Shown one piece after another: positions 37,601 to 49,223 of a DNA stretch of 64,000 bases; the first letter of the stretch is position 1, and each line of letters starts with the position of its first letter. The stretch is from Burkholderiales bacterium (GTDB lineage: Bacteria > Pseudomonadota > Gammaproteobacteria > Burkholderiales > Burkholderiaceae_C): the NCBI GenBank assembly GCA_016191995.1, contig JACPVA010000071.1:59597-123596 (forward strand). Reading direction: 5' to 3'. Made by a program: the position numbers and the translations under genes. Below the pieces are notes generated by a model, which was not told the origin of the DNA, made no database searches, and saw only the letters and a program-made list of their open reading frames with translations.

Positions 37601-39273
37601 CGGCCTTCCTCCTTGGCGCTGTCGGGCGCGCGCAATGCGTCGGCGAGTCGCCGCGCGGCATGGTCGGCGGCGTCCTCGAAGGGGTTGAGGATCAGCGGCA
37701 CGCCGGCGCTCGCCAGCGCGCGGCCGTGCGCCGGGTCGCGCACCGCGGCGGCCAACCCGCCGCGATAGTGCACCGCCTTCAGCGCGTGCAGCAGCGCGCG
37801 GTTGCTGTCGAGCTGCGGGAAGGTCGTCACCACCCAGCGCGCGCGTGCCAGCGGCAGCGACTCGAGGAAGTCCGGGTCCTCGCCGTCGCCGAAGTGCACC
37901 GGCAGCCCGCGCGATTGCAGCGCCCGGACCTGCTCGGGGTCGAAGTCGACGCCGATCGCCGTCACGCCGTCGGCGCGCAGCTGCTCCAGCAGCCGGCTGC
38001 CATAGCGGCCGAGGCCGAAGACCACCGCCTGCACCGCATCGCCGCCATGCGCCTGCTGCTCGATCGCCAGCTCGCGAAAGGGCTGGCGCCGCTCGAAGCG
38101 GCCCAGCCAGGGCGCCAGCCGCTCGTACAGCGGCTGCGAGTACAGGATCATGTAGGTCGACACCGTGATCGTCACCAGCCCGACGAGCGTCGTCAGCCCG
38201 AGCGCCCCGACGCCGACATGGCCGAGCGTGATCCCCATGGCGACGAAGACGATCGAGAACTCGCTGATCTGCGCCACCGTCAGCCCGGCCAGGAAGCCGG
38301 TGCGCTTGCGGTAGCCCATCCAGCCCATGATCGCCATCACGATCAGCGGGTTGCCGATCAGCACGAACAACGACAGGACGATCGCCGGCCCGACCTCGGC
38401 GCCCAGCGTCGACAGCTCGAGCTTGGCGCCCAGGTCGATGAAGAAGAACAGCAGCAGGAAGTCGCGGATGCTCGTCAGCCGCGCGTTCATCGCCTCGCGG
38501 TAGGGTGTGGACGCGAGCGAGAAGCCGGCCAGGAAGGCGCCCGCCTCCTTGCTGAAGCCGGCCCATTCGCCCAGGGCCGCCAGCGCCACGCCCCAGGCGA
38601 TGGCGAACACCAGCAGCAGCTCCTGCGAACGCGCCATCGCCGCGACGACCGCCGGCAGCACCCAGCGCATCAGCACGAACAGCAGCAACGCCGCCGCCGC
38701 CAGCCGCCAGCCCAGCGAGAACAAGACCTCGGCCCACCCTGTCGCTTCGCCACCGGAGCCGCGCAAGGCGCTCAACGTCATCATCGCGACGACCACCGCC
38801 AGGTCCTGCACGATCAGGAAGCCGACAGCGATGCGCCCGTGCAGGCTGTCGAGCTCGCGCTTGTCGGACAGCAGCTTGACGATGATGATGGTGCTGGAGA
38901 AGGTCAGCGCCACCGCGACGTACAAGGCCTCCATCGGCCCCTTGCCGAGCGCCAGGATGATCAGCAAGCCGAAGGCGATCGTGAACGCGAGCTGCCCCAG
39001 CCCGGTGGCCAGCGCCACCGGGCCGATGTGGCGCACGTGGTGCAGGTCGAGCTTGAGGCCGACGACGAACAGCAGCACCGCCACGCCGACCTGCGCCAGC
39101 AGGTCGATCTGCTCGTGCGCCTGCACCAGGCCCAGCACCGCCGGGCCGACGACGATGCCGACCACGATATACGCGATCAGCACCGGCTGGCGCAGCCGCA
39201 CGAACAACGCGCCGGCCAGCGCGCAGATCAGCAGCAGCAACGCGAACTCGGCAAAGGGTTCGTGGCCGATCAT
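37597..39273 (-). CDS. Kef-type cation:proton antiporter with NAD-binding domain
   Basis: The 558-residue product has a CPA2 membrane domain of about twelve segments (residues 1-385), with LTFSSTIIIVKLL, VGFLIVQDLAVV and AQISEFSIVF as family-like blocks. A C-terminal Rossmann-type RCK/TrkA-N domain follows (VQAVVFGLGRYGSRLLEQL, then AIGVDFDPEQV). These proteins exchange K+ or Na+ for H+ under nucleotide control. Overlap with the tandem Usp gene suggests stress-linked control. Start ATG 39273 lies 45 bases after the P-type ATPase stop. Confidence 0.9.
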   Translation of the reverse strand: MIGHEPFAEFALLLLICALAGALFVRLRQPVLIAYIVVGIVVGPAVLGLVQAHEQIDLLAQVGVAVLLFVVGLKLDLHHVRHIGPVALATGLGQLAFTIAFGLLIILALGKGPMEALYVAVALTFSSTIIIVKLLSDKRELDSLHGRIAVGFLIVQDLAVVVAMMTLSALRGSGGEATGWAEVLFSLGWRLAAAALLLFVLMRWVLPAVVAAMARSQELLLVFAIAWGVALAALGEWAGFSKEAGAFLAGFSLASTPYREAMNARLTSIRDFLLLFFFIDLGAKLELSTLGAEVGPAIVLSLFVLIGNPLIVMAIMGWMGYRKRTGFLAGLTVAQISEFSIVFVAMGITLGHVGVGALGLTTLVGLVTITVSTYMILYSQPLYERLAPWLGRFERRQPFRELAIEQQAHGGDAVQAVVFGLGRYGSRLLEQLRADGVTAIGVDFDPEQVRALQSRGLPVHFGDGEDPDFLESLPLARARWVVTTFPQLDSNRALLHALKAVHYRGGLAAAVRDPAHGRALASAGVPLILNPFEDAADHAARRLADALRAPDSAKEEGR

Positions 39274-39318
39274 CGAGGCCCCGCGCCGTTCATCGCCGTG
39301 CCGCCCGCGGCGCCATGC

Positions 39319-42069
39319 TCACGACACCCCCACGCCCATGCGCCGCAGCACGAGCTTCTCCAGCTCCAGCACCACCAGCACCGCCACACCGACAGCGACG
39401 GTCGCCGCCCCGGTGCTCAGCGGCAGCGCCGTGGTGGCAAACAAGGTCTGCATGAAGGGCATGTAGGTGAAGACCAGCTGCAGCACGAACACCGCCGCCA
39501 CCGCCAGCAGCACCAGCGGCGTGCCCTTGACGCCCTCGAGCGTGAACGACGGCGCCTTCAGGTAGCGCACGCTGAAGAGATAGAAGACCTCCATCGCCAC
39601 CAGCGTGTTGACGGCCACCGTGCGCGCGGTGTCGACCGACGCGCCGTGCCACAGCGCCCACTCGAACATGCCGAAGATGCCGGCCATGAACAGCGCCGAC
39701 ACGAAGCCGATGCGCCACAGCACGAAGCGCGACAGCATCGGCTCGTCGGGCCGGCGCGGCGGGCGCTTCATGACGTCGGCCTCGGTCGGCTCGAAGGCCA
39801 GCACCAGCGCCAGCGCGATCGAGCTGACCATGTTGACCCACAGGATCTGCACCGGCGCGATCGGCAGCGCCACGCCGAGGATCACCGCCAGCAGCAGCGA
39901 CAGCGACTCGCCGCCGTTGATCGGCAGCAGGAAGGTCACCGTCTTCTTCAGGTTGTCGTAGACGGTGCGCCCCTCCTCCACCGCATGCGCGATGGAGGCG
40001 AAGTTGTCGTCCGCCAGCACGATGGAGCCGGCCTGCTTGGCCGCTTCGGTCCCCTTGCGCCCCATCGCGACGCCGACGTCGGCCTGCTTGAGCGCCGGCG
40101 CGTCGTTGACGCCGTCGCCGGTCATCGCGACGATCTCGCCGTTGTCCCTCAGCGCCCGCACCAGGCGCAGCTTGTGCTCGGGGCTGGCACGCGCGAAGAC
40201 GCGAACCTCGCGCACCGCATCGCGCAGCGCGGCATCGTCCATCGCCTCGACCTCGGGGCCGGTGACGGCGCGCAGCGATTCGCCCATGCCGAGCTGGCCG
40301 GCGATCGCGCTGGCGGTCACGCCGTGGTCGCCGGTGATCATGACGACGCGGATGCCGGCCGCGCTGCACTGCGCCACCGCCTCGATGGCCTCGGTGCGCG
40401 GCGGGTCGATGATGCCGACCAGCCCGAGCAGCGTCAGCCCCTGCTCGACGTCGGCGTGGTCCAGGTCCTCGGTGCCGGCGGGAAGCGCGCGCCGCGCCAG
40501 CGCCAGCACGCGCCGGCCGGCGCGCGCCTGCGCCTCGACGGCGGCGTGCCAATGCGCCGCGTCCAGCGGCTCGCGGCTGGCGTCGGCCCCGAGCTGGTCG
40601 GCGCACATCGCCAGCACGCGCTCGGGCGCGCCCTTGACCAGCGCGACCGGCGCCTGCTCGCCGTCGTCGTCGCCGCGGTGCAGGCTGGCCATGTAGCGGT
40701 GCTCGGACTCGAACGGGATCAGGTCCAGCCGCGGCCGCTCGATCCTCAGCTCGGCCGGCTCCAGCCCGGCCTTGCACGCCAGCGTCAGCAGCGCGCCCTC
40801 GGTCGGGTCGCCGGCGAGCTGCCACTGGCCGTCGCGCTCGTGCAGCGCGGCGTCGTTGCACAGCGCGGCGACCTCGGCCAGCGCGTGCGCAGCCGGCACG
40901 CGCTCGCGCAGCGCCGCGGCGTCGAGCACCTCGTCGCCGACCCGCAGCGGGCCTTCGGGCGCGTAGCCGGCGCCCTCGACCTCGAGGAGCGCGCCGGCGC
41001 AGACGATCTGCTGCACCGTCATCTCGTTGCGCGTGAGGGTGCCGGTCTTGTCCGAGCAGATCACCGTCACCGAGCCCAATGTCTCGACCGCCGGCAGGCG
41101 GCGGATCACCGCGTGGCGCTGCGCCATGCGCTGCACGCCGATCGCCAGCGCGATCGTCATGATCGCCGGCAGCCCCTCGGGGATCGCCGCCACCGCGAGG
41201 CCGACCGCGGCCATGAAGACCTCGCCCGCGCCCATGCCGCGCACGAACACGCCGAAGACGAACAGCAGCCCCGCCAGGCCGAGGATGACGAAGGTCAGCG
41301 TGCGGCCGAAACCCTCCATCTTGCGCAGCAGCGGCGTCGTGCCGGCCTCGACCGACTCCAGCATGCGGCCGATGCGGCCGATCTCGGTCGCCGACCCGGT
41401 GGCGACCACCAGCGCGCGCGCCTGCCCCTGCGTCACCAGGGTGCCGGCGTAGCCCATGCTGCGGCGGTCGCCGATCGCGGCGTCCTCGGCCACCGGGTCG
41501 ACGCGCTTTTCCACCGGCACCGACTCGCCGGTCAGCGCCGCCTCGTCGACGCGCAGGTTGCGCGACTGCAGCAGCCGCACGTCGGCCGGCAGGCTGTCGC
41601 CCGAGGCAAGCAGCACGATATCGCCCGGCACCAGGTCGGCCGCGTCGACCTCGTGCGGGTGGCCGTCGCGCAGCACCACCGCGTGCGGCGCCAGCAGGTG
41701 GCGGATCGCCTGCAGCGCCTTTTCGGCCTTGCCTTCCTGGATGAAGCCGATCAACGCGTTGAGAACGACGACGGCGGCGATCACCGCGGTGTCGACCCAG
41801 TGCCCCATCAGCGCCGTGACCACTGCCGCGGCCATCAGCACGTAGAGCAGCAGGTTGTCGAACTGCCGCAGCAGCCGCTCCAGCATACCCGGCGGCTTCA
41901 CCTCGGCGAGCCGGTTCGGCCCGTGCGCGGCCAGGCGGCGCGCGGCCTCGTCGGCCGCGAGGCCGTGGCGGCTGCTGTCCAGCCTCTGCAAGGCCTCGTC
42001 GGCCGGGCGCGCGTGCCAGGGCGGCGCCGCCGCGGGCCCGTTCTTCGGGCGGGGCGGAATGTCGCTCAT
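39319..42069 (-). CDS. P-type cation-transporting ATPase (type II-like)
   Basis: I chose ATG 42069 (MSDIPPRPKNG); the frame stays open 39 codons further but only through the neighbouring 144-bp repeat. The 916-residue product has an N-terminal cation-ATPase domain, the actuator motif TGES, the M4 motif VAAIPEGLPA, the phosphorylation site CSDKTGTLT, and the hinge MTGDGVNDAP. PEGLP is typical of type IIA/IIC (Ca2+ or Na+/K+) pumps, but M6 reads WVNMVSSIALALVLAFEP, without the NxxTD of Ca2+ pumps, so the ion is uncertain. It faces Kef downstream and is probably part of the same ion-homeostasis group. Confidence 0.93.
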   Translation of the reverse strand: MSDIPPRPKNGPAAAPPWHARPADEALQRLDSSRHGLAADEAARRLAAHGPNRLAEVKPPGMLERLLRQFDNLLLYVLMAAAVVTALMGHWVDTAVIAAVVVLNALIGFIQEGKAEKALQAIRHLLAPHAVVLRDGHPHEVDAADLVPGDIVLLASGDSLPADVRLLQSRNLRVDEAALTGESVPVEKRVDPVAEDAAIGDRRSMGYAGTLVTQGQARALVVATGSATEIGRIGRMLESVEAGTTPLLRKMEGFGRTLTFVILGLAGLLFVFGVFVRGMGAGEVFMAAVGLAVAAIPEGLPAIMTIALAIGVQRMAQRHAVIRRLPAVETLGSVTVICSDKTGTLTRNEMTVQQIVCAGALLEVEGAGYAPEGPLRVGDEVLDAAALRERVPAAHALAEVAALCNDAALHERDGQWQLAGDPTEGALLTLACKAGLEPAELRIERPRLDLIPFESEHRYMASLHRGDDDGEQAPVALVKGAPERVLAMCADQLGADASREPLDAAHWHAAVEAQARAGRRVLALARRALPAGTEDLDHADVEQGLTLLGLVGIIDPPRTEAIEAVAQCSAAGIRVVMITGDHGVTASAIAGQLGMGESLRAVTGPEVEAMDDAALRDAVREVRVFARASPEHKLRLVRALRDNGEIVAMTGDGVNDAPALKQADVGVAMGRKGTEAAKQAGSIVLADDNFASIAHAVEEGRTVYDNLKKTVTFLLPINGGESLSLLLAVILGVALPIAPVQILWVNMVSSIALALVLAFEPTEADVMKRPPRRPDEPMLSRFVLWRIGFVSALFMAGIFGMFEWALWHGASVDTARTVAVNTLVAMEVFYLFSVRYLKAPSFTLEGVKGTPLVLLAVAAVFVLQLVFTYMPFMQTLFATTALPLSTGAATVAVGVAVLVVLELEKLVLRRMGVGVS

Positions 42070-42130
42070 CGAGCCGATGGTAGCCAAGCCCGCCTCGACG
42101 CCGGCGACCCCGCCCCGCCGGCGGGCCTTC

Positions 42131-42274
42131 TCAGTTATCCATGGCGCAACCACGCCACCCGCGACGCATGAAACCGGCCCAGCCAAGCCCTTGCGCGGAT
42201 CCGGCTTCGCCGGTCCGCAGCAAGCGCCCCCGCGGGGGGCAGCGAACGCAGTGAGCGTGGGGGTTCCATCTCAT
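42131..42274 (-). repeat. 144-bp dispersed repeat, copy 1
   Basis: This is 144 bases long and, by eye, identical at all but 6 positions to 59296-59439, with no gap. It contains inverted repeats, including GGATCCGGC-TTC-GCCGGTCC and a GCCCCC/GGGGGC pair. It lies between two minus-strand genes and its end supplies the TGA stop of the upstream one (42271-42273). No open frame or transposase is present, so it is a non-coding repeat element. Confidence 0.9.
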
Positions 42275-43278
42275 CCCGCGCCCAGCGCGATCAGGACGAC
42301 GTTGACGAGCCAGGCCGCCAGCAGCCCGACGCTGATCCAGCTCACCAGCCGCAGCACCCGCCCCTGCGGCCGCATCACGAGCCCGATCATCACCAGCCCC
42401 GTCATCACCATCGCCGTCAACGCGGTGCCGGCGTGCACCGGCGCGGCGATCGCCAGCAGCGGGCCGCGCACGTAGAACACGTCGTCGATCGCGAGGATCG
42501 TGACGTTGAACAGGTTGCTGCCCAGCAGGTTGCCGATCGCCATGTCGAGCGCACCGATGCGCAGCGCGCCGAGCGTCACCGCCATCTCGGGCAGCGTCGT
42601 GACGACCGACATGAAGACGGTGCCGACGAAGCTGCGCGACCAGCCCATCGCCACGGCGAGTCGGTCGCCCGCCTCGGGCAGCCAGCTGCCGGCGGCCAGC
42701 ACCACCAGCGCGGCGAGCGCGAAGCGCTGCCACAGGCGGCGCCGCTCGGCAGCGGCGACCGGCTGCGCCGGCGCGGCCGCGGCGGCCGCGGCGGCGCGCT
42801 CGTGCCCCTGCACGCTGCGCAAGGCCAGCAGGTATACGCCGAGCAGCAGCGGTGTGGCCGGCCCCTGGTTGAGCACCGCCGGCACGCGCGTGCCGGCGAC
42901 CAGTCCGAGCGCGACCAGCCCGAGCATGACGACCCCGAAGGCAGCCGACAGCAGGTGCGTCGCCGAGGCATGCCGGTATAGCGGCTGGCGCCGCTGCAGC
43001 GCATCGACGACACCCAGGAACAGCAGGTTGACGACGCAGGCCCCGAGCGCATGACCGACCGCGAGGTTGGGCGCGTCGACCAGCGTCACCGCGCTGACGC
43101 CCGAGGCGAGCTCGGGTAGCGAGGTCACGGTCGCCAGCAGCGCCAGCCCGATCCAGCCGCGGCCCCAGCCATGGTCCTGCGCGAGCCGGTCGGCGGTCGC
43201 ACTGAGGACGAAACCCGCGCGTGCGATCAGCGCCGCACACAGCAGGAACTGCAGCCAGAGCCAGACCATGGCACGCAT
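42271..43278 (-). CDS. CaCA-superfamily exchanger with a degenerate first repeat
   Basis: The 335-residue product has about ten membrane segments. The second alpha repeat is standard ([13 protein letters not shown] with [12 protein letters not shown]). The first is altered: [15 protein letters not shown] is kept, but GNxxGS has become [10 protein letters not shown]. Ion selectivity may therefore differ from the CaCA protein at 30825. An Ala-rich loop of about 25 residues separates the halves. Start ATG 43278 (M4 also possible). It is divergent from mnhA, and its stop lies in the repeat. Confidence 0.8.
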   Translation of the reverse strand: MRAMVWLWLQFLLCAALIARAGFVLSATADRLAQDHGWGRGWIGLALLATVTSLPELASGVSAVTLVDAPNLAVGHALGACVVNLLFLGVVDALQRRQPLYRHASATHLLSAAFGVVMLGLVALGLVAGTRVPAVLNQGPATPLLLGVYLLALRSVQGHERAAAAAAAAPAQPVAAAERRRLWQRFALAALVVLAAGSWLPEAGDRLAVAMGWSRSFVGTVFMSVVTTLPEMAVTLGALRIGALDMAIGNLLGSNLFNVTILAIDDVFYVRGPLLAIAAPVHAGTALTAMVMTGLVMIGLVMRPQGRVLRLVSWISVGLLAAWLVNVVLIALGAG

Positions 43279-43486
43279 CGTAAGGGGCCGCCTCGCGCCG
43301 GCGGACGGAACCCGGGCGCCGGTTCCGGATCGGAGCGACGCGCGCGGCCATGCTGGCCCGCCGACAGCGCCTCGGGACGGCCCGCGGTAGATTCCAAGAA
43401 TTCGAACCTCTGCCGGCCTGCCGATGCCGCCCTGCCCGACCTCGCCCGACCGCCCGCTGCCGCGCATGCGGCCGGGCTGCTGAGCC

Positions 43487-45817
43487 GTGGCCGCGCACGC
43501 CAGCTCGCAGGCGCACGGACCGGCCATGGGGCGGGGCGAGCGCGCCCTGTTCACGCTGCTGCCGGCGGCTGGGCTGGCGATCGTGGCCTGGGTGCTGCTG
43601 ACGCAGGAGCTGCCGGTCGCTCGGAGCTGGGCCTGGGCGCCCGCGCTGGGCGTCGAGCTGGCCTTCCGCATCGACGGCCTGTCGGCGCTGATGCTGCTGA
43701 TGATCACCGGCGTCGGCACCGCGGTCTTCGTCTATGCCGGCGGCTACCTGCACGGCCACCCGGCGCAGCGGCGGCTGTACGTGCTGCTGTCCCTGTTCAT
43801 GATCGCGATGGTCGGCTGCGTCACCGCCGACCACCTGATGGTGCTGTTCCTGTTCTGGGAGGCGACCAGCCTGCTGTCCTTCCTGCTCGTGGGCTTCGAC
43901 CACGAGCGACCCGAGAGCCGCAGGTCGGCGCAGCAGGCGCTGATGGTCACCGGCACCGGCGGGCTGGCGCTGCTGGCCGGGTTCATCCTGCTGGCGCAGG
44001 CGATGGGCACCGGGTCGATCAGCGCCATCGTCGCCGCGCTGCCGACGACCGAGGCGTCGCCGACGCTGCTGGCGGCGATGGCGCTGATCCTGGTCGGCGC
44101 GTTCACCAAGAGCGCGCAGTTCCCGTTCCACTTCTGGCTGCCGGGCGCGATGGCGGCGCCGACGCCGGTGTCGGCCTACCTGCACTCGGCGACCATGGTC
44201 AAGCTCGGCGTCTACCTGCTCGCGCGGCTGGACCCGGGCTTCGGCGACTGGGACGCGTGGGAGTGGACGCTCAAGGGCGTGGGCTCGGTCACCGCCGCCT
44301 GGGGCATGGTGCTGGCGCTGCGCGAGCGCGACCTCAAGCGCATCCTGGCCTGGTCGACGGTGGCCACGCTGGGCACGCTGGTGACGCTGGTCGGCCTGAA
44401 GGGCGACGGCGCGTCGGTGGCGGTCGGCGCGCTGCTGCTGGCGCACGCGCTGTACAAGGCGCCGCTGTTCTTCGTCGCCGGCAATATCGACCACGGCGCC
44501 GGCACGCGCGTGATCGACAAGCTCGGCAACCTGCGCCACGCGATGCCGTGGACCGCCGCCGCGGCGCTGCTCGCCGGGGCGTCGATGGCCGGCATGCCGC
44601 TGTCCTTCGGCTATGTCGTCAAGGACGTCATCGCCGAGGTCAAGAGCGCCGACGACGTATTCGCCTTCGCGCGCGCGGCCAACACCGTGTTCGGCGCGAT
44701 CGCGGTCGCCGTCGCCGGCGTGGCGGCGATCCGCGTCTTCTGGCGCCACCCGGGGGCCAACGAGACGCCGGAGGCGCACGAGGGCGGGCCGGCGCTGGTC
44801 GCGCCGCCGCTGGCGCTGGCGCTGACCGGGGTCGCGCTCGGCCTGTTCCCCTTCTTCGCGCAGGACCTGATCGCGTCGGCGTCGGACGCGATGACGCCGG
44901 CCACGGCGACGGTCGCGGTCAGCCTCACGCTCGCATTCGGCCCGACCCTCGGATCGCTCGCGGTCACGCTGGCGATCGGGGCCGCGGTGTACGCGGCGTG
45001 GGACCCGCTGCACCGTCTGCTCGAGGCCGCGGCGCAGCGGATCGGCCGCATCGGCATGGCGTCGCAGTACGAGCGTTCGCTCGCCGCGATCCCGCGCCTG
45101 GCCGCGGCGTCGACCCGCGCGTTGCAGACCGGCCGCCTGCCGGCCTACGTCGCGCTCGCCGTCGGCACGCTGGGCGCGGCGATGGCGGCGGCCTTCGGTG
45201 CCGGCGCCGCCGACCTGGCCTGGCCAGCCTGGGAGGCGCCGTCGGCCGGGTTCGTCGGCGCGGCGGTGCTGATCGCGGCCGGCGCGCTGGCGGCCTGCGT
45301 GCTGCGCGACCGGCTGGTGCTGCTGCTGGCCGCCGGCCTCGTGGGCTACGGCAGCGCGCTGCTGTTCCTCTTCACCGGCGCGCCGGACGTCGCCTACACC
45401 CAGTTCACGGTCGAGACGGTATTCGTCATCGTCGTCGCGGCGGTGCTGCTCGAGCTCAGGCGCCTCGGGCTGGCGGCCAGCCTGCCCGAACCGGCGCTGC
45501 GGCCTCTGGCGGCCGCGCTGGCGGCGCTGCTGGCCAGCGTGATCGCGCTGCTGCTGCTGGTGGCCACGGCGGGCACCTTCGACCCCGCGCTGTCGGCCTT
45601 CTTCGGCGAGAGGAGCGTGACCGAGGCCTACGGCCGCAACGTCGTCAACGTGATCCTGGTCGACTACCGGGCGCTCGACACCCTGGGCGAGATCACGGTC
45701 GTGATGCTGTCGCTGCTGGCGGCGCTGCCGCTGCTGCAGGCGCTGAAGCTGGGGCCTGCCGCGTCGTCGCGATCGGGCCCGGTGTCGTCCCGCGGCGGGG
45801 CCGAGGGCGTGCGATGA
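43487..45817 (+). CDS. mnhA: Mrp antiporter subunit A
   Basis: The 776-residue product is a NuoL-type subunit with about 20 membrane segments. [20 protein letters not shown] carries the conserved TM5-type Glu and [20 protein letters not shown] the Lys-bearing segment. The C-terminal part (from about residue 590) matches the DUF4040/MbhD-E-like portion of MnhA ([15 protein letters not shown]). It is the main proton/Na+ pathway of the Mrp complex. Start GTG 43487 is the frame's first; ATG 43526 (MGRGERAL) is a good alternative. Subunits B-G follow. Confidence 0.95.
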   Translation: MAAHASSQAHGPAMGRGERALFTLLPAAGLAIVAWVLLTQELPVARSWAWAPALGVELAFRIDGLSALMLLMITGVGTAVFVYAGGYLHGHPAQRRLYVLLSLFMIAMVGCVTADHLMVLFLFWEATSLLSFLLVGFDHERPESRRSAQQALMVTGTGGLALLAGFILLAQAMGTGSISAIVAALPTTEASPTLLAAMALILVGAFTKSAQFPFHFWLPGAMAAPTPVSAYLHSATMVKLGVYLLARLDPGFGDWDAWEWTLKGVGSVTAAWGMVLALRERDLKRILAWSTVATLGTLVTLVGLKGDGASVAVGALLLAHALYKAPLFFVAGNIDHGAGTRVIDKLGNLRHAMPWTAAAALLAGASMAGMPLSFGYVVKDVIAEVKSADDVFAFARAANTVFGAIAVAVAGVAAIRVFWRHPGANETPEAHEGGPALVAPPLALALTGVALGLFPFFAQDLIASASDAMTPATATVAVSLTLAFGPTLGSLAVTLAIGAAVYAAWDPLHRLLEAAAQRIGRIGMASQYERSLAAIPRLAAASTRALQTGRLPAYVALAVGTLGAAMAAAFGAGAADLAWPAWEAPSAGFVGAAVLIAAGALAACVLRDRLVLLLAAGLVGYGSALLFLFTGAPDVAYTQFTVETVFVIVVAAVLLELRRLGLAASLPEPALRPLAAALAALLASVIALLLLVATAGTFDPALSAFFGERSVTEAYGRNVVNVILVDYRALDTLGEITVVMLSLLAALPLLQALKLGPAASSRSGPVSSRGGAEGVR

Positions 45818-46296
45818 AGGGCCGCATCGTCATCCTCGAGGTCGTGGCGCGGCCGCTGTACTGGCTGATCCTCGCCGCCTCGGTCTGGGTGCTGCTGCGC
45901 GGGCACAACGAGCCCGGCGGCGGATTCATCGGCGGGCTGCTGGCGGTGACCGCCAGCGTGCTGTGGGCGGTCGCCCACGGCAGCGCGGCGGCGGCACGCC
46001 GCCTGCCGCTCGGCGACCCCGTCCTGCTGGCCGCCGCCGGCGTGCTGGTCGGCGCCGCCGCCGGCATTCCGGCGCTTTTCGTCGGCGAGGCCTACCTGAC
46101 CCACTGGTGGGGCGCGCTGCCGCTGGGATTCACGTCGGTCAAGGTCTCGACCGTGCTCGTGTTCGACCTCGGCGTCTACCTGTGCGTGTGGGGCGCGCTG
46201 GCCGGCTATGCGCTGGCACTGCTGTCGGTCGACGAGGGCGACGGCGCCGCCGAGGCGCCCGAGCACGAGCCGTTGTCGACGGAGGGCCGGCGATGA
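45814..46296 (+). CDS. mnhB: Mrp antiporter subunit B
   Basis: The 160-residue product has four membrane segments and the MnhB signature [15 protein letters not shown] at about residues 30-44. Start ATG 45814 overlaps mnhA by 4 bases (ATGA), and its end overlaps mnhC by 4. MnhB is a membrane subunit needed for the assembled Na+/H+ antiporter; it has no separate activity. Confidence 0.93.
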   Translation: MKGRIVILEVVARPLYWLILAASVWVLLRGHNEPGGGFIGGLLAVTASVLWAVAHGSAAAARRLPLGDPVLLAAAGVLVGAAAGIPALFVGEAYLTHWWGALPLGFTSVKVSTVLVFDLGVYLCVWGALAGYALALLSVDEGDGAAEAPEHEPLSTEGRR

Positions 46297-46711
46297 TCTG
46301 GGTCCTCGCCGCCACGGTCTGGGTCACGGTGGCCGCCGGCGTCTATCTCACGCTGTCGCGCGACGTCTTCCGCATCGTCATCGGGCTGGCGATGCTCGGC
46401 GCGGCGGCCAACCTGCTGCTGCTCGGCACCGGCCGCATCGGCTCGGCGCTGCCGGCGGTGGTGCCGCCGGGGCAGACGCTGCTCGGCGAGGCGGCCAACC
46501 CGCTGCCGCAGGCCCTGGTGCTGACCGCCATCGTGATCGGCTTCGCGCTGGTGTGCATCTCGCTCGTGCTGATGCTGCGGCTGATCCGCGATGCCGGTAC
46601 CGACGATGCGCTGGCCCTGCGCCACGCCGAGCCTGTGGTCGACGACCCGGTCAAGCCGCCGCTGCCGCGCGCCGGCTGCGACCCGGCCTGGCCGCCGCAG
46701 GAGGGCGGGCG

Positions 46712-46715
<4 letters not shown>
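46293..46715 (+). CDS. mnhC: Mrp antiporter subunit C
   Basis: The 140-residue product is NuoK-like with three membrane segments; [18 protein letters not shown] is the family hallmark. The last 30 residues are a hydrophilic extension ending in a Pro-rich tail. Start ATG 46293 overlaps mnhB and its end overlaps mnhD by 4 bases. Confidence 0.93.
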
Positions 46716-48166
<1,451 letters not shown>

Positions 48167-48170
48167 GGCG

Positions 48171-48515
48171 ATGAAGCTGCTGGCCGCCGCCACGCTGCTG
48201 CTGCGCTTCGTGCGCGCGATCGTCGTCTCCGGGCTGCAGACGGTGGCGGTGATCCTGCGCGCCGGGCGCCCGGGCGGCACGCCGCCGCCGCTGGCGCTGC
48301 TGCGCGTGCGCTTCGCGCCGATGAGCGAGCAGGGCGCGGCGCTGCTCGGGGCGATGGTGTCGCTGACCCCGGGCACGACGACGATCGACATCGACATGGA
48401 CGAGCGCGATCTGCTGCTGCACGTGCTCGACGCGTCCGACACCGACGCGCTGGTGGCCGGGATCCGGCGCGACTTCGAGCCCGGGCTGGTGGCGCTGTTC
48501 GGGAGGCCGGGATGA
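48171..48515 (+). CDS. mnhE: Mrp antiporter subunit E, short form
   Basis: The 114-residue product keeps the C-terminal MnhE region: VRAIVVSGLQTVAVILR and then MVSLTPGTTTIDIDMDERD. It lacks most of the N-terminal membrane hairpin of usual MnhE (about 160 residues); the second Mrp operon has a full-length MnhE at 50203. The frame starts ATG 48171 with no longer alternative that overlaps sensibly with mnhD. This short form may still assemble. Confidence 0.85.
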   Translation: MKLLAAATLLLRFVRAIVVSGLQTVAVILRAGRPGGTPPPLALLRVRFAPMSEQGAALLGAMVSLTPGTTTIDIDMDERDLLLHVLDASDTDALVAGIRRDFEPGLVALFGRPG

Positions 48516-48558
48516 GGCGCTGCCCGCCTGGCGACGTCGACGCGCGGAGGCTCGCCGC

Positions 48559-48894
48559 ATGAACGGCGTCGCGATCACGCTGCTCGTCGTCGGCGCGCTG
48601 CTGGCCGCGGGGCTGGCGGTCTGGCGCATCGTCGGCGGGCCGACGCACGCCGACCGCATCGTCGCGCTCGACATCTTCCTGGCCGCCGGAATCGCGCTGG
48701 CGATCGCGGCGTCGCTGGCCACTGCGCGCACGGTCTTCCTCGATGTCGCGATCGGGCTGGCGCTGGTCGGCTTCGTCGCCACGATCGGCTGGGCACGGCT
48801 GATCGAGCGTGCGCCGCGGCGCGACGCCGTCCGCCGCGGCGCCACGGCCGGCGCGGCCACGACGCGGCGCGGCGGCCGCGAAGGAACGCGATGA
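48559..48894 (+). CDS. mnhF: Mrp antiporter subunit F
   Basis: The 111-residue product has three membrane segments and the MnhF pattern VGGPTHADRIVALDI. CGGAGG 8 bases upstream supports ATG 48559. The C-terminal 25 residues are Arg/Ala-rich. The end overlaps mnhG by 4 bases. Confidence 0.9.
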   Translation: MNGVAITLLVVGALLAAGLAVWRIVGGPTHADRIVALDIFLAAGIALAIAASLATARTVFLDVAIGLALVGFVATIGWARLIERAPRRDAVRRGATAGAATTRRGGREGTR

Positions 48895-49223
48895 CGCTCG
48901 CCGGCGACCTGCTGCTCGTGGCCGGCGCGCTGCTGCTGGTGGTCGCCGCCTGGGGCGTGATCACGCTGCCGGACGCCCTGGCGCGCCAGCATGCGGCGAC
49001 CAAGGCGGGCACGCTGGCGCTTGCGCTGGTCGGCGTCGGCGCGGCGCTGCGCGTGCCCGAGGGCGAGTGGCTGTGGCGGCTGGCGCTGATCCTCGGCTTC
49101 CTGGCCGCGACGCTGCCGGTGGCCTCGCACCTGCTGGCACGCGCCGCCGTGCGCGAGGCCGGGCTCGAGGATGCGATCCGCGACGCGCCGCGCGTCGGCG
49201 ACGATCCGGCCGCGCGACGCTGA
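48891..49223 (+). CDS. mnhG: Mrp antiporter subunit G
   Basis: The 110-residue product has three membrane segments and the MnhG-like ITLPDALARQHAATKAGTL block. It is the last gene of the first Mrp operon. Start ATG 48891 overlaps mnhF. The 202 bases downstream hold no clear terminator; TATCAT at 49257-49262 is a possible -10 for the toxin-antitoxin pair. Confidence 0.9.
   Translation: MTLAGDLLLVAGALLLVVAAWGVITLPDALARQHAATKAGTLALALVGVGAALRVPEGEWLWRLALILGFLAATLPVASHLLARAAVREAGLEDAIRDAPRVGDDPAARR

Noticed and set aside
37066..42171. Long plus-strand open frame (about 1700 codons) through the Kef and P-type ATPase genes
   Set aside because: It is antisense to two recognisable minus-strand genes and has a His/Gln/Arg-rich composition with no domain; high GC keeps such frames open.
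42070..42186. 39-codon extension of the P-type ATPase upstream of 42069
   Set aside because: These codons come partly from the 144-bp repeat and match no ATPase N terminus.
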